NCBI GenBank assembly: GCA_025716855.1
Contig: JAIXMQ010000048.1
Span: 175,619-239,618, forward strand
Origin: Pilaira anomala
Taxonomy: Eukaryota; Mucoromycota; Mucoromycetes; Mucorales; Mucoraceae
Length of the DNA: 64,000 nucleotides
Reading direction: 5' to 3'
Part shown: positions 1 through 11,494 of the stretch, piece by piece
Layout: every line of letters starts with the position of its first letter
Numbering within the stretch: the stretch's first letter is position 1
Made by a program: the position numbers and the translations under genes
The notes under the pieces: generated by a model
The model's database searches: none
What the model was told of the DNA's origin: nothing
Seen by the model: only the letters and a program-made list of their open reading frames with translations

Positions 1-910
1 AAGATTTTGTAGTAGCCTCACTCAAAATCTTAGAAGTCTCGGCTAATTCTACCATAAAAGTCGATTGTCCTCCCATGATATTATCATTTGCGCCGATTCT
101 GGTATAAATACGATCACATGCAGTGAGTTTACAGGATCTTGCGGGTACGTAACCTCCCAACTGAGCCATAATGACTGCAACACATGTTTGTCTTAATAAG
201 GTAGATTTACCACCCATGTTGGGACCCGTTAAAACGATTAGGCTTGAATCGTTGCCACCTAGGCCGACATCATTTGGAATAAAATCAGTAGCAACACTAA
301 TATTGTAAGTCTGGTTAGAGGAGCCGTGAGACAAAAAATGTTGCTTAATTTAGTCTTACCCTGGTACAACACAAGGATGTCTCAATTCTTCAAATTCAAT
401 GACACTTCTCTCCTGTTCAATAAATGTAGGGCGACAAGCAGGTTCTAATTTAATGCAATAAATATACAGAGTTCTAGTCTATTTAGTAATTTATCTTACC
501 TCCCATTTGAACAGAGCCTTTTGCTAAGCCCATTAATGCATCTAACTCTGCTATATTTTGTACCGCAGCCAACCACAAAGCATAGGATTCGTCAAATTTG
601 GCGTATACGAGTGTTGCAAACTTCTTCACAAATGCATTTTTGGTTTCTTTTAATTCCTTGTATTCAGATACAAGAGATTTAACGGTATTATCATAATAGC
701 GGTTGAAGACCTAAATAGAATTGAATAAGAGAATGATATTTAAACAAACTCTTTTCGATGTATACTTTACAGTTGTATTTGACATCTTTGTCCAGTTATC
801 CGGTACTTTAACTGCTTTAGGCACTTCAAGTTGATAAATATCTTTGTTGATATCTTTATATGAAATTCTTGAGTTTCTATCAGTAAGAAAAATGAGTTAG
901 CTCTAGAACA

Positions 911-941
<31 letters not shown>

Positions 942-3551
942 TTAGGTATTACTTCAATTGTTTTTGAACCACCTTCAAATGCTCATCAAATTGTCTTTCA
1001 ACATCTTCAATTTTTTGGTTTAAAAAATCCCACTCTTCATTTGCACCTGCAATAGGAATCATGGATTTTGCTTTTTGATCTATAAATAAATAGGGTTTAA
1101 AACTTGGATTTCGAGCAGCGTTAGGTTTACTTACAGTCAACATCAACTTCCGCTGTAATAAACGAATTTCTCAACTCATCCAATTTTTCTTCAATATGAG
1201 GAAATTTATTTATCAGAAGGCCCAATAATTTTGACTTATACTCTGGTCGATTCGCTGTCATGATACGAACAATATCACAAGTAGTTTGAAATCCCTTAAG
1301 TGTCATAAAGAATTCCTTTACTTGCATACGGCCACTATGAATTCGAGAAATTAAACGTTCTAAATCAGGTAGAGACGCAAGCAATTTTGCAACTTCTGTA
1401 TGTAAATCCACAAGTCGAATCAAATCTTCAATTGCATCTAATCGGTTGTTGATATCTTCAGTTCTACGTAAAGGATGACATAACCAACGCTTGAACAATC
1501 TTTTTCCAAATGGCGTAATACTATTTGCAAGCAATTTAAATACGGTACCCTCTGTACTGCCATCATGTGAGTTTTGGAAGATTTCGAGATTAATTAAAGT
1601 TTGACCGTCAAGAACGAGGGATGTAGCGTTACGAATAGGATCATACACCATAATATTTTTTGCGGATAGTAATTCTCTATCTAATTTAAGCTATAATTTA
1701 GGTTAATAAATCTACAGTAATAGATATATATGTATATAAACTTACAGAGCGAAGGTACCAAATTAAGCCACCAAATGAAGACATCAATAGAGGATCTTTA
1801 CGTGCTTCATTCATAGCATGAGAAAGAGATTCCCTATCATTCTCTTCAGCTTCAGACCAATATTCGTTACATGCCAGTTCATCTTGAGTCACTCTACTAT
1901 CCCAGAATTCAGCATCAGGTATCAACATATTCCAAAGTGGATTATCCAATAGTGATTTCAATAAACGAGTTGTAGTTTTGGACAAACGGCCCTTTTCGGT
2001 AACTAATTCTCTGGGTTTAATTTGCATAATTAAAGTTTCAAATTTTGTACGATTTACATCATCTTGGAAATGAACCAGGTTAAATTCTGCAGTCGCTGTA
2101 TCAACAAAGCAAATACCAAATGTAGGAGGCTTAGATTCGTCACCACAATGTTCTTTAATGGACATACAATAAGTACTTAAATCGTTTGTAAGTAATCCAG
2201 AGTCGACCAAGGTACCAGCAGTCAAGACCGAAGTCAATTCTCGACGAATGATCTTATCCGCTTTACTAGTTTTAGAATCTCCTTTTTCACGCATAGATTT
2301 ACCAAGTGCAGTTTCCATTTGATCTACTTTAGCTACTTTATGCCCTTTAGCAATAAACTGAGCCGTCCAATAATCAAATGACATTTCAGGAACACCAACC
2401 ATGCGCATATTTACTCTATCTGTCATCTTCAAATCAAAGTCCTTATGTCCAATATCGGCATCTTTTTCATATAATTCATAAAATTTACCCTTCTTAAAAA
2501 AAACAATCTATAACAACTAATTAGTTTTTAGATATATTATTAATGTTTAATTGACTTACAGTATCCCAAAACTTATGCTTCACTTCCCAATATTGTTTTT
2601 CAAAAGGTGTAAATTTGTTCCAAGCACTTTTTGGAATAAAAAGTGTTCGAGGATCATAATTAGGTGAGTCAATAGGGTTTCCTTCAAGATCCTTTTGATC
2701 CTGAAGCCATTGATATCTGTCATCATTCTTTTCTTTGAATTTTTGATTTCGATCCTATTTCCCTTTTTTTTAGTTTCCTTTTCTTTTTTCAAAGAGTTTA
2801 TATATTATTAATTCCTTACCTGTCTCTTTTCTTCTTTAGATGATAATTGATTCATTCTAGCTAAAAGGCTATTAGAAGGCTTTTCATATTTGCCACTAAA
2901 TGAGCTTGCATTAGAAGCAGGTGTTTTAACTGAAATATTCTAAATTACGATGCACTTAGTATTTGCATATATATTGATCAATCTATCTAATATATCATAC
3001 TTTAAACTTTTCTGTCAAAGGAGTGAGAGGCATTTTTTTGGTCTCAACATCCATCATAAGGTCTTCTAAACCAGTATCATCGAATAAATCATCATATTCT
3101 TCCTCATCCTTATCTACTCCTGAAGGTTTAAATTCTTCATCAGTATCACTACCACTGGTACGTCTGACTAACTTTCTTTTTTTGGTCGCAGCAAAAGGAT
3201 TCTTCGAAGGTGGAGGTTGTTCTGATTCGCTATCTGATTCTTTATAAGTAACTCTCTTTTTACGTCGACCCTATTATTACATAAAAAAATATAAATGAAC
3301 TACTTTCATTTTTTTTAAGAGGTACATATACATACCAAAGCAGGTGCAATAACTTCTTCGTCACTTGATTGATCAATTTCCATGTCAATGGGTTTAAGGT
3401 CTACTTCAGTAACAGCTAAACTTTCAGTTGTAGTGGTATCTATTTTGTTAACTAAAGCTGGCTCCTCCGTTTTTTTAATAGCTGGTTTTCCAAAGAAAGA
3501 AAATAAAGAGCTTTGCTTTTGAGCATTTACTTGCTTTTTAGGTGGTGCCAT
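1..3551 (-). CDS. MSH6: DNA mismatch repair protein MSH6 (MutS homolog 6), 3' end cut by window
   Basis: Together with MSH2 this protein recognises base mismatches and small loops in nuclear DNA. Read as complement(join(<1..296, 360..444, 500..710, 771..876, 953..1079, 1135..1690, 1746..2507, 2560..2754, 2820..2939, 3001..3270, 3336..3551)), giving about 981 codons before the edge; frame is kept across all ten introns. The N-terminus has a PCNA-binding PIP box (QSSLFSFFG, residues 13-21), then an acidic/basic linker. The mismatch-binding domain begins around [14 protein letters not shown], followed by connector, lever and clamp regions. The Walker A motif GPNMGGKST is encoded near 190-230, and a Q-loop-like stretch lies closer to the edge. 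About 200 C-terminal residues (Walker B, HTH) are missing because the window starts there. One intron (877-952) holds a run of about 35 A. The exon-5 acceptor at 2508 was chosen because it restores the conserved IVFFKKGKF segment. Confidence 0.95.
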
Positions 3552-4509
3552 ATTTTGTTATTTTGACAACTTTGAGAGGATCGCGTACATAAAAAAAACT
3601 GTTTTTTAGATATGATTGCGCGCGGGACAGCGTGACTGCATTTGACACTTCAGAACGCTTCAATATGTTGGCTGAAGGAATAATCTATCGGCTCAAATCT
3701 TATGAACTCCATTTTACAATTCCAGTTTACACCTTTCACGCATGATTTTTATTTTTAAAAATTGGATATTTTACTGTGAATGAGATCGGAAATATACATG
3801 CTGTATTCTTTCAACCTTAAAATTTGAGTAATTGCTGCAAAAATGTTACTTGAAGGATCCATTCGTTACGCCATCATCAGCTGTCAATGTACCTGCTAAG
3901 TATGTACAAACGGAAATCGAATAATAAAAATGTTGTCACGTAATACGTATATGCTCTACCAAAGAGGTACGTTACGTATTGAGATCTTGTTTTAACAGCA
4001 ATAACAATTGACTGAAACAGAAATTACCTGCCTGAAGATATTTTTTTACTATCCAGTATCCTCCTTCAGACAACGTATCAGAAACTAAGAATTGCTTTGA
4101 TTTTCATGATCTCGTACCACTGTGTACAAAATTTATTATTCAGAGTTATTAAATTTTAAATACAATAGATTAATCATTGGTAATATTACCAATCACGACA
4201 TAAAACTGTATTAAGTTATGAGAATTTATGTATATGTGCATACATGAAAATATTATAATTATGATGATACATAGTACGTATGAGAAAAATAAAATCAGTA
4301 ATAACGAACTATGGTTTACATGAGATAAAGTATGGGCCCGGCTACGATAAGCTAAATCCTTTAAGGGAGATCGTTAAAAAATTAAATGATGCATTGTTCC
4401 AAACATTAACAAAGTTCGCCTGTAGATATTTGCTGGTAATTTATCTTAAAAATCGATGTTGTACAATAATTATTTTTTTCTTTTGTGCTTCTTCTACATA
4501 TAACTTCCT
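3552..4509. other. Divergent intergenic region between MSH6 and the H3-tail-mimic gene
   Basis: About 960 bases with no convincing gene. The two flanking genes are transcribed away from each other, so both promoters should lie here. A short CG-rich patch (3616-3634) sits about 70 bases upstream of the MSH6 start. A TATAA-like sequence lies only about 10 bases upstream of the start codon at 4510, too close to be an obvious TATA box for it. A 106-codon open frame from 4280 overlaps the downstream gene in another frame and looks fortuitous. Confidence 0.6.
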
Positions 4510-5229
4510 ATGGCAAGAACAAAACCTACGGCTAGAAGAGCGGTTGGTTTTCGCACACCATCGCCAGAAACTCCTAATAAGGTACCAGCTATTTCTATAG
4601 AAACACTCGCTCCTATTCCCAGACCAACACATACCTCCCCATCTCCACCTTCACCACAAAAACGATCCATTCGCGCTGCATCAGTAGCTATCGTTAAAAG
4701 AGAACAAGAAATCAAACGTCTAAATGATGATATGTCACCTGTTTCTTCACCTATTCCAACTAAAGAAAAAAAACCTACATCAAAAAAGAAGAGAAAGTTA
4801 AATACGAAAAAAGTTGTCATGGTACCTAATTCAACATCATCTACTGACGATTTGGGCTTGGAAGACACACCTGTAGATAGCTATGCCAAATATTTAAACC
4901 CAAAAGAGGGTCATGTTGCGCCTATTGTGATTAATGTCAAGAAACGCAAAATTATAAAACGAGATATTGAAAAAAATGGTCCATCAGCAACGATAACCTC
5001 GACAAATGATCAAGTTCAACCTCTTGATTTTAGTCACCATTCTATCATACCAAACGCAAGTTACATAGCACATATTTCATCAAAGCAAAAATCATCTACC
5101 ACAAATACTTCAAATGAAGACTTAGAAGAAAATAATGAAGAATTCGTGCGAAATGAGTCAGAAGATGAATTTTTTGATGCATTATCAGAGTTCGAGGATG
5201 GTCATGAAGCAATGCAGGATGTAATATGA
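4510..5229 (+). CDS. Intronless protein with a histone H3 tail-like N-terminus, function unknown
   Basis: 239 residues, one exon. The start is secure: an in-frame TAA lies two codons upstream with no splice acceptor between. The protein opens MARTKPTARR. Canonical H3 opens MARTKQTARK, so A1, R2, T3, K4, T6, A7 and R8 (numbered after Met removal) are kept, Q5 is P and K9 is R. There is no histone fold after it. The rest is low complexity and charged: a Pro/Ser/Thr-rich stretch (about residues 15-55), a lysine-rich nuclear-localisation-like cluster (about 85-105), another basic cluster KKRKIIKR, and an acidic C-terminal third. This composition suggests a disordered nuclear protein. I do not recognise a family. 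A chromatin role is inferred only from the tail match. It converges on beta-tubulin, with 188 bases between the stop codons and an AATAAA near 5290. Confidence 0.75.
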   Translation: MARTKPTARRAVGFRTPSPETPNKVPAISIETLAPIPRPTHTSPSPPSPQKRSIRAASVAIVKREQEIKRLNDDMSPVSSPIPTKEKKPTSKKKRKLNTKKVVMVPNSTSSTDDLGLEDTPVDSYAKYLNPKEGHVAPIVINVKKRKIIKRDIEKNGPSATITSTNDQVQPLDFSHHSIIPNASYIAHISSKQKSSTTNTSNEDLEENNEEFVRNESEDEFFDALSEFEDGHEAMQDVI

Positions 5230-5417
5230 AAAAGTATGGCGTCAGTATAATCTTTCAAATAGTTAATCATTATATTATACAGAAATATAAAATAAAATGA
5301 GTAGATTTTATTTAAACGTAATCTCGATATATTTCCGTTGGTATGATAAGCCAAGTAGAGAAAATAAAGAAGTATTAAATAAATATAATAAAATAAACAA
5401 AATATTATAAATTATAC

Positions 5418-6969
5418 TTATTCCTCATCATCTTCGAGTTCATAATCTTCTTCATAATCTTCTTCGTCTAATATCTCAGCAGAAGCTTCTTGATATTGTT
5501 GGTACTCAGAGACAAGATCGTTCATATTGGATTCAGCTTCAGTAAATTCCATTTCATCCATACCTTCACCTGTATACCAATGCATAAATGCTTTTCTTCT
5601 GAACATAGCCGTAAATTGGTCATTGACACGTTTGAATAATTCTTGAATAGCTGTACTGTTACCAATAAATGTACCAGACATTTTGAAACCAACAGGGGGG
5701 ATATCACAAAGAGATGTCTTGACACTATTAGGGATCCATTCGACAAAATAAGAAGAATTCTTTTGTTGGACTGCCAACATTTGATTTTCAACTTCTTTGG
5801 TAGAAAGACGTCCACGGAAAATGGTAGCAACAGTCAAATAGCGGCCATGACGAGGATCTGAAGCTGCCATCATATTACGGGCATCAAACATTTGAGCGGT
5901 TAATTCAGGTACACTTAAATTACGATATTGTTGAGAGCCAAACGCAGTAAGTGGAGCAAAACCAACCATAAAGAAATGAAGACGGGGAAATGGGACCATG
6001 TTTACAAATGTCTTTCTCAAATCAGAATTTAATTGACCAGGGAAACGCAAACTGGTAGATACACCAGACATTACAGCTGATACTAATTGATTTAAATCAC
6101 CATAGCCTGGATTAGTTAGCTTGAGTGTTCTAAAGCAAATATCATAAAGAGCTTCATTATCAATACAAAATGTAGCGTCACAATTTTCAACTAATTGATG
6201 TACAGTCAAGACAGCATTATAAGGTTCAACAACGGTATCAGATACTTTGGGAGAAGGTACAACGGAATAAGTACAAAGCATGCGATCAGGGTACTCTTCA
6301 CGAATCTTTGAAAGTAAAAGAGAGCCCATACCTGAACCGGTTCCACCACCAAGTGAATGACAAAGCTGGAAGCCTTGTAAACAGTCTGTATGTTCAGCCT
6401 CTTTGCGAATGATATCCAATACATTTTCAACTAATTCTGCGCCTTCAGTATAATAACCTTTAGCCCAAGAATTACCTGCGCCTGATTGACCAAATATAAA
6501 ATTATCGGGACGATATAATTGACCGTAGGTACTACCACGAATAGCATCCATGGTAGCAGGTTCAAGATCAACTAATACGGCTCTAGATTTGATTTTTTCA
6601 GGATCAAAAAAGAACTTTTTTTTAAAAAAAAATTAGATCAAGTATGTTTACCTGGGCACGTATTTTCCTGTTGATCCCTCATTATAATAAACATTAATAC
6701 GCTCTAGCTGTAAATCATTATCACCGGCATAAGCACCAGTGGAATCAATACCGTGTTCTTGACTGATAGTTTCCCAGAACTTTTGACCAATCTATTTTTA
6801 TTGTTATACATAGTATTAGATTTTTTTAACACTTGTGTTTGATTAATAATTTATGTTATGAAAAAGTACCTGATTGCCACATTGACCTAAGTAAAGACGA
6901 AATGAGTAAGAAGAGATTTAGTATTTACATAAAGTGCTTACCAGCTTGAACGTGAATAATTTCTCTCAT
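5418..6969 (-). CDS. TUB2: Beta-tubulin
   Basis: Subunit of the microtubule alpha/beta dimer. Exons complement(join(5418..6582, 6652..6791, 6870..6886, 6942..6969)) sum to 1350 bases, 449 residues, the normal family size. The first two exons are tiny (28 and 17 bases), a common arrangement in fungal beta-tubulins. It starts [15 protein letters not shown] (the MREI autoregulation tetrapeptide), has the GTP-binding loop GGGTGSG (about 140-146), and ends in an acidic [19 protein letters not shown] tail. Counting from Met1, residue 167 is Tyr (CTYSVVPSP) where most fungi have Phe, and residue 198 is Ala (NCDATF) where most have Glu; residue 165 is Cys. Phe200 and Leu240 are unchanged. Positions 167 and 198 are known benzimidazole-resistance sites. 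Early-diverging fungi often carry several beta-tubulins, so this may be one of a set. Confidence 0.97.
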
Positions 6970-7536
6970 ATTTTGAAATAAGTTGTAAAAACTAAATAAA
7001 ATAAAATAAAAAAGAAAGACTTTTTGGGAGAGTATTCTACTTTGTTCTTTTAGAGACACAAAAAAAAAGGAGATAAAACAACTAATTAGCCAAAGTACCT
7101 TAGTTATGATAAACTCTACTTCCAAAAATGAAAGCATAAGCGGGTCGGAGGCCTAAACTTAATGCATCGCCGCCTTCTCCTTTTTAGAAGATCAAACGCT
7201 CCCAAAAGGCTCGATTCTAAATAAAATACTGCATTTACTTCATGAGTTTTTATACGTATATGCGAGTAAAATAACGTCATTAACAGACTGTGGAAATGGT
7301 GCTTATATATGAATTATATATATGTCTGCTTGTATATCAGTATGAAAGACCGTTTATAAACGTATTTATTTACATACATACACGTGCTCTGTTTACGGAG
7401 TTATATAAACTCCTTGGCCACTCATCTTAACATAATATGTATTAGATATATTGGGTCCTCGTAAAATAACAAACATATAAACGGTATCCTAAAACTTGTT
7501 AAATAATGTCTTGACATGTTTATTTCATGATTGTAA
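6970..7536. promoter_or_regulatory. Upstream region of beta-tubulin
   Basis: About 570 bases with no supported gene. It must hold the beta-tubulin promoter. The stretch just upstream of the start is rich in A and T runs; no clear TATA or other element could be assigned. Confidence 0.4.
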
Positions 7537-7837
7537 TTATATATGCTTGCTACATATTACCGAGAAACAAAAGTAATGCAACCTTAATATGTACAAAGAG
7601 CTGGAAGAACCGGAAGCTGGTGGAATATAATTCTTGATAGGAAGTTTCTTTGATGGGGCCTTGTCAGTGTCGCTAGTGGGATTATTTCTTTTGGGGGCTA
7701 TTTTGAATAAATTGAGAGAAGATAGATAAATATTATTAAGAAATGTATTTACTGAATATAAATAATGAATATACACTAGTTACGTAAGAGAAGGTTTAAT
7801 TTATACTTGCTGTCGGCAATTTTTGGCTCTCCTTCAT
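7537..7837 (-). CDS. Possible small two-exon gene, 63 residues, function unknown
   Basis: Two pieces join in frame as complement(join(7537..7697, 7807..7837)): a 31-base first exon starting MKESQKLPT and a second exon carrying a hydrophilic stretch rich in Lys, Pro and Ser, then a hydrophobic end (about 18 residues with Leu, Tyr, Phe and Cys). The splice sites are GT and AG, with a 109-base intron. The hydrophilic part looks more coding-like than its surroundings; the hydrophobic end may be read-through past another intron. No family is recognised and nothing nearby supports it. It could be a chance open frame. Confidence 0.3.
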
Positions 7838-8415
7838 AGAGTTTTATTTCATTAATGCTAAAGGTAATGTTAAATACTGTACACAGTTAACAAATAATAT
7901 ATGAAAACCCTTACATTATTTAAATAATGATAAAAGCTTATATGATTTTGGATCTTTTATTTGTTTCTTCGGCCATTCTCGTGTCAATTAAATGGAGAAT
8001 TCTGCGAGTATAGTACTTTTTGCTATGTCTGGTGCATTCACTACGATCCTTAAAAAATCAAAGGAAAGAATAATTTTCTCGCCTAGTCGTACTCTGTTAT
8101 TTCTTTTACTATTATTGCTCAAAATGCTTTAGTACTTTGTCACTACATATACGACGATAGTGGAGAACTTACTTAAACATAAATTGTTTCATTTCATCAA
8201 AAATAGTATTAATCATCAGTTCGATATTATGGGGTAAGCTACTTTCATATTATTTTCTTTTTTTTTGGCATTTGGCGACAAGAGTTTCAATGATGTCAGC
8301 GAGTAACATTCGGATGAATTATGCGTTGTCCTCTTTTTTTAGATAAATTGATACATGAAGATATCAATAACTTCTGTAAAGATTCGTTAGTAGTCTCTAC
8401 AGTTTTACAAGTCAA

Positions 8416-8954
8416 TTAACCATCTAAGCCGGTGTTTAAAAAGTCGTTTTCACTATTTGGATTGACACCCTGTTCTTCTTCTTGCTCCTCTGGTTCATCA
8501 TCTGCAGTCTCGTCATCATTAATCAAACAATTCAGAATCTTATTTTTAGCCTGCACTTTTCCTACTTCATGCTTGAGACTTAAAGTTATCTGAACAAGAA
8601 TATGTACTAGAAGACTTGAGCTACGGCTAGTAAAATGTACTTACTTTTAATTCCGTAAGTTTGTAAATCAGTTCAAAGTTCTGAGAAGCTTTCTACGGGC
8701 TAAAAGTCGAAATTTAGGGAGATTTGCACCGAATGCTTCAGCCAGTATATACTTCTTATCTTTAATCCAGGTCTATCTGTACGGAGCTTTTCATTATACA
8801 ACTTTAAACGATGTTTTTATAGTTCTATTGCTTAGTTGATGTTGTCAATACCGACCGAGACGTCTTGAATAGTATTTGTATGCTTCGTAACAAACCCGTT
8901 GAACGTTGGCTTGCTGCGTTTCTTTAAAAACCCAATAATCAGCGTGTCAACCAT
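8416..8954 (-). pseudogene. Broken gene of unknown family (coiled-coil-like protein)
   Basis: On the minus strand an ATG at 8954 opens about 40 codons (MVDTLIIGFLKKRSKPTF...), then a TAA and a second stop occur where the coding-like sequence continues in the same frame. Further on, the coding-like sequence resumes after shifts of frame (YILAEAFGANLPKF, then ASQNFELIYKLTELK). A good GT-AG intron follows (donor GTAAGT near 8642, acceptor near 8591). The last exon reads ITLSLKHEVGKVQAKNK, then a strongly acidic end closing in ENDFLNTGLDG and a stop at 8416. At least two stops and two shifts argue for recent decay. Unrecognised introns could explain part of this. I do not recognise the family. 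Confidence 0.5.
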
Positions 8955-9094
8955 TGCTTCTTAGTTTGAGGGATGACGAAGAATAGAAGAGGAAGAGAAA
9001 AAAACTTGGTGTCATTGATTTTTTTATAATGGGGAAAATTCGGAAAAGATACGAGTACCATATTTTTTTTTTCATAGACACTGCTATTGGGATT

Positions 9095-9370
9095 TATTAA
9101 ACAATGAATAAAGCTGCTAGAGTTTTGATATGACTAACCACTGACATGTTTTATGCAGGTTTCAAAATTATTTGTTTCTTGAAACAAGTTCTTGTCTGAA
9201 TAAAGTCGTATGTAATTAAAGAAGAAACTAAGAGGGTAAAAGCGAATAAGATTCATTAGAGAAAAAAAAAAGAAAAGAGAAAAAAAGAAAAAAAGAAAAA
9301 AGAGTGATTTATAAAGAAACTAAAAAAAAAACTTGGTTTTACGGCGTGTAAAAAAAATGTGGTGCACAAA
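9095..9370 (+). repeat. Diverged dispersed repeat, copy 1
   Basis: This stretch aligns by eye, in the same orientation, to about 25820-26085. Shared blocks include TTTCTTGA..ACAA..TCTTGTCT, TGTATGTAAT.AAAG, a TAAG..GGTAA..GC..A..AAGAT block, and a downstream AAAGAAAC..AAAAAA with GCGTGT.AAAAAAA. Similarity is roughly 65-75% with gaps. No open frame or clear terminal repeat was found, so it could be an old noncoding element or a remnant. Confidence 0.45.
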
Positions 9371-9951
9371 AAAATATGGTGCGCGTATCTTTTCCCTATG
9401 TTTAACTATATCGAAATTGAAGTCTTGTATGAACAATACGAGATTATTAATGAGGTATGTATGATTACTAATAAAACATATTTTTATTAGATTCAGACTC
9501 TTTAACTCAAGTTAGCTATTAATCGCAAGGTTATAGGTAAAACTATAAATTTACTACATTTATGCATTTGAATTAATCAAAAGATATAAACTAAGAGATA
9601 TTTGTTAACTGCACTTGATGAAACTAAGTAAATTTGGCTTGTTTTACCCTACATTCAAATTATTAGTTAGGTAGCCCAGTGTTGACCCTGAATAATTTTA
9701 GAAAATGAATACGAATTATAAGTCGATGTCTATAAACATTCAAAACCTTTTGGAGAAGAGAAACCATGCTTGATGATAAGGTGATAATATTAATGATTCT
9801 GATTAATAATTAGTTCATCTGTAACAAAAGTAATTTAAACTAACTAAAATCCTTTATGGATGACTGAATTAAAGTTGTTGGATAAATCATATTTTGACAA
9901 AAGTTTTTATTATTATTATACGATTTTCATGGGAAATAGAAATGATCAAAC

Positions 9952-9952
9952 G

Positions 9953-10001
<49 letters not shown>
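9952..10001. repeat. Compound microsatellite (TA)n(GA)n
   Basis: About 25 bases of alternating TA pass directly into about 24 bases of alternating GA. Simple sequence with no coding role seen. Confidence 0.95.
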
Positions 10002-11494
10002 AAGAAGTTTCGTTTGCCACGCTCTTTTATATCTTCATTTTTATTTTATAACCCCATGCAATGTCGAATCAATTTAATAAAATATGTTATATGGCTGAGC
10101 AAGCCATGATAAAACAATATTTAAAACGGTGTAGATAACAACTCTATTACTGTATTCGTTGTTGTATGTATGTACCTACACATATTTTTTTTTAAACATA
10201 TTAATAAAAGCTTGAAATTAAGGAGGAATCCAGTCCTAATTGGCTCTCGGATGACTGTTTACATGATACATATAATGGCTTTTATGGGATGATCATGGTT
10301 TTACAATCAGGTTTTTATAATTAATTAATTGACTTAAAATATAATATTGTAGGTGGCGAATCTTAATTTTATAAATACTACGCGCCATTACCATCTTAGC
10401 AGCTCTTATCTATTATACTCTTATATTCCACCTGCAAGCTTATCCCTAATATTAACTATGGTTCAAAATGCGAACGTGTATCATTATGTCTATTTACACA
10501 ACAAAAAAGTTGTCGGTTTTGTATTTTTTGTTAATGCTACATACAGATTAATATTTTAATATACACGCACTCAAGCAAATGCATTTATATACCAAATTAG
10601 AGACATTTAAGACTAAATAGAATAAAGAATTTTTGTGTATATGTTTCAACCAAACTTTCAAGAAAGCTTTTATTATGAATTTGATGAAGTAAGATAACGA
10701 TGATTAGAAAGAGAGAGGGATGAAGGCACAAAGAATAGTACGAAAGAATCAAACACAATCTTTGATATTTCTTTTAAAATAACTTGAATAATGAATGAGT
10801 CAAACAGGCGCACATTAGCTATTTTACAACGATTTATATTATAGTCAAAGATACCATAAGAAAATCATTCCTTGAACAAAACAACGCCCTATAATAGACT
10901 TGTTTTTCGTGACATATCCTATAGTTATACGTACATATAGTTATGGGTTAAAGAACAGAATAAGATTTTCAAAATGACTTTTAAATAAGCTGTAGATATA
11001 CCTTTCATACAAAAAGAGTAATCATTTCTATTGTCGATATCCTTATAACTGCTATCAGTGAACCTTCTGAAGGTTTGCTAAGAGAAATAACACTTACCAA
11101 CAATAGGAATATTGTGAGGCTTTAATCAATTATAAAATTCTTGAAGAAGATATAAAAAATTAAATATCCTAAAGAGAAAAAAAAATGGAAAATGATGTTT
11201 TGGCTGTTTTTTTATAGCCTTTTTTTTACTGCAATGCAGTGGAGATGACAATTAAAGGAATTTGTGTGAGAGCAGTAATAAAGTTTAAAGCAGCGGCGTA
11301 ACTAGGATGATAAAACTTTAAATTACTGTTTCAGCAAGACACACATACAAAATTATGTAAAAAACAGGAGATAATATATCAGTGAAGTTTGGGATGCATA
11401 TCGTTTTCTAATCAAGTTTTTTAATTTTTTATTTTTGATTCTATAAGAAAAAAAAAAGGGAAGGAAATTTGTATATGTATATATTTATAATAAA

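Larger units (their letters stand above)
8955..11494. other. Gene-poor AT-rich region
   Basis: About 2.5 kb with no supported gene. It contains a diverged repeat (about 9095-9370, see separate entry), a compound microsatellite near 9952-10001, A-rich runs near 9250-9320, and a short open frame at 10353-10559 without coding character. The 3' part (11200-11494) should include the terminator of the CHCHD2-family gene. Confidence 0.5.

Noticed and set aside
4280..4600. 106-codon open frame upstream of the H3-tail-mimic gene
   Set aside because: Overlaps that gene in another frame, contains a Cys/Phe run from AT-rich DNA and has no recognisable motif.
10353..10559. 68-codon open frame in gene-poor DNA
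   Set aside because: Residue content is typical of translated AT-rich noncoding sequence; no motif.
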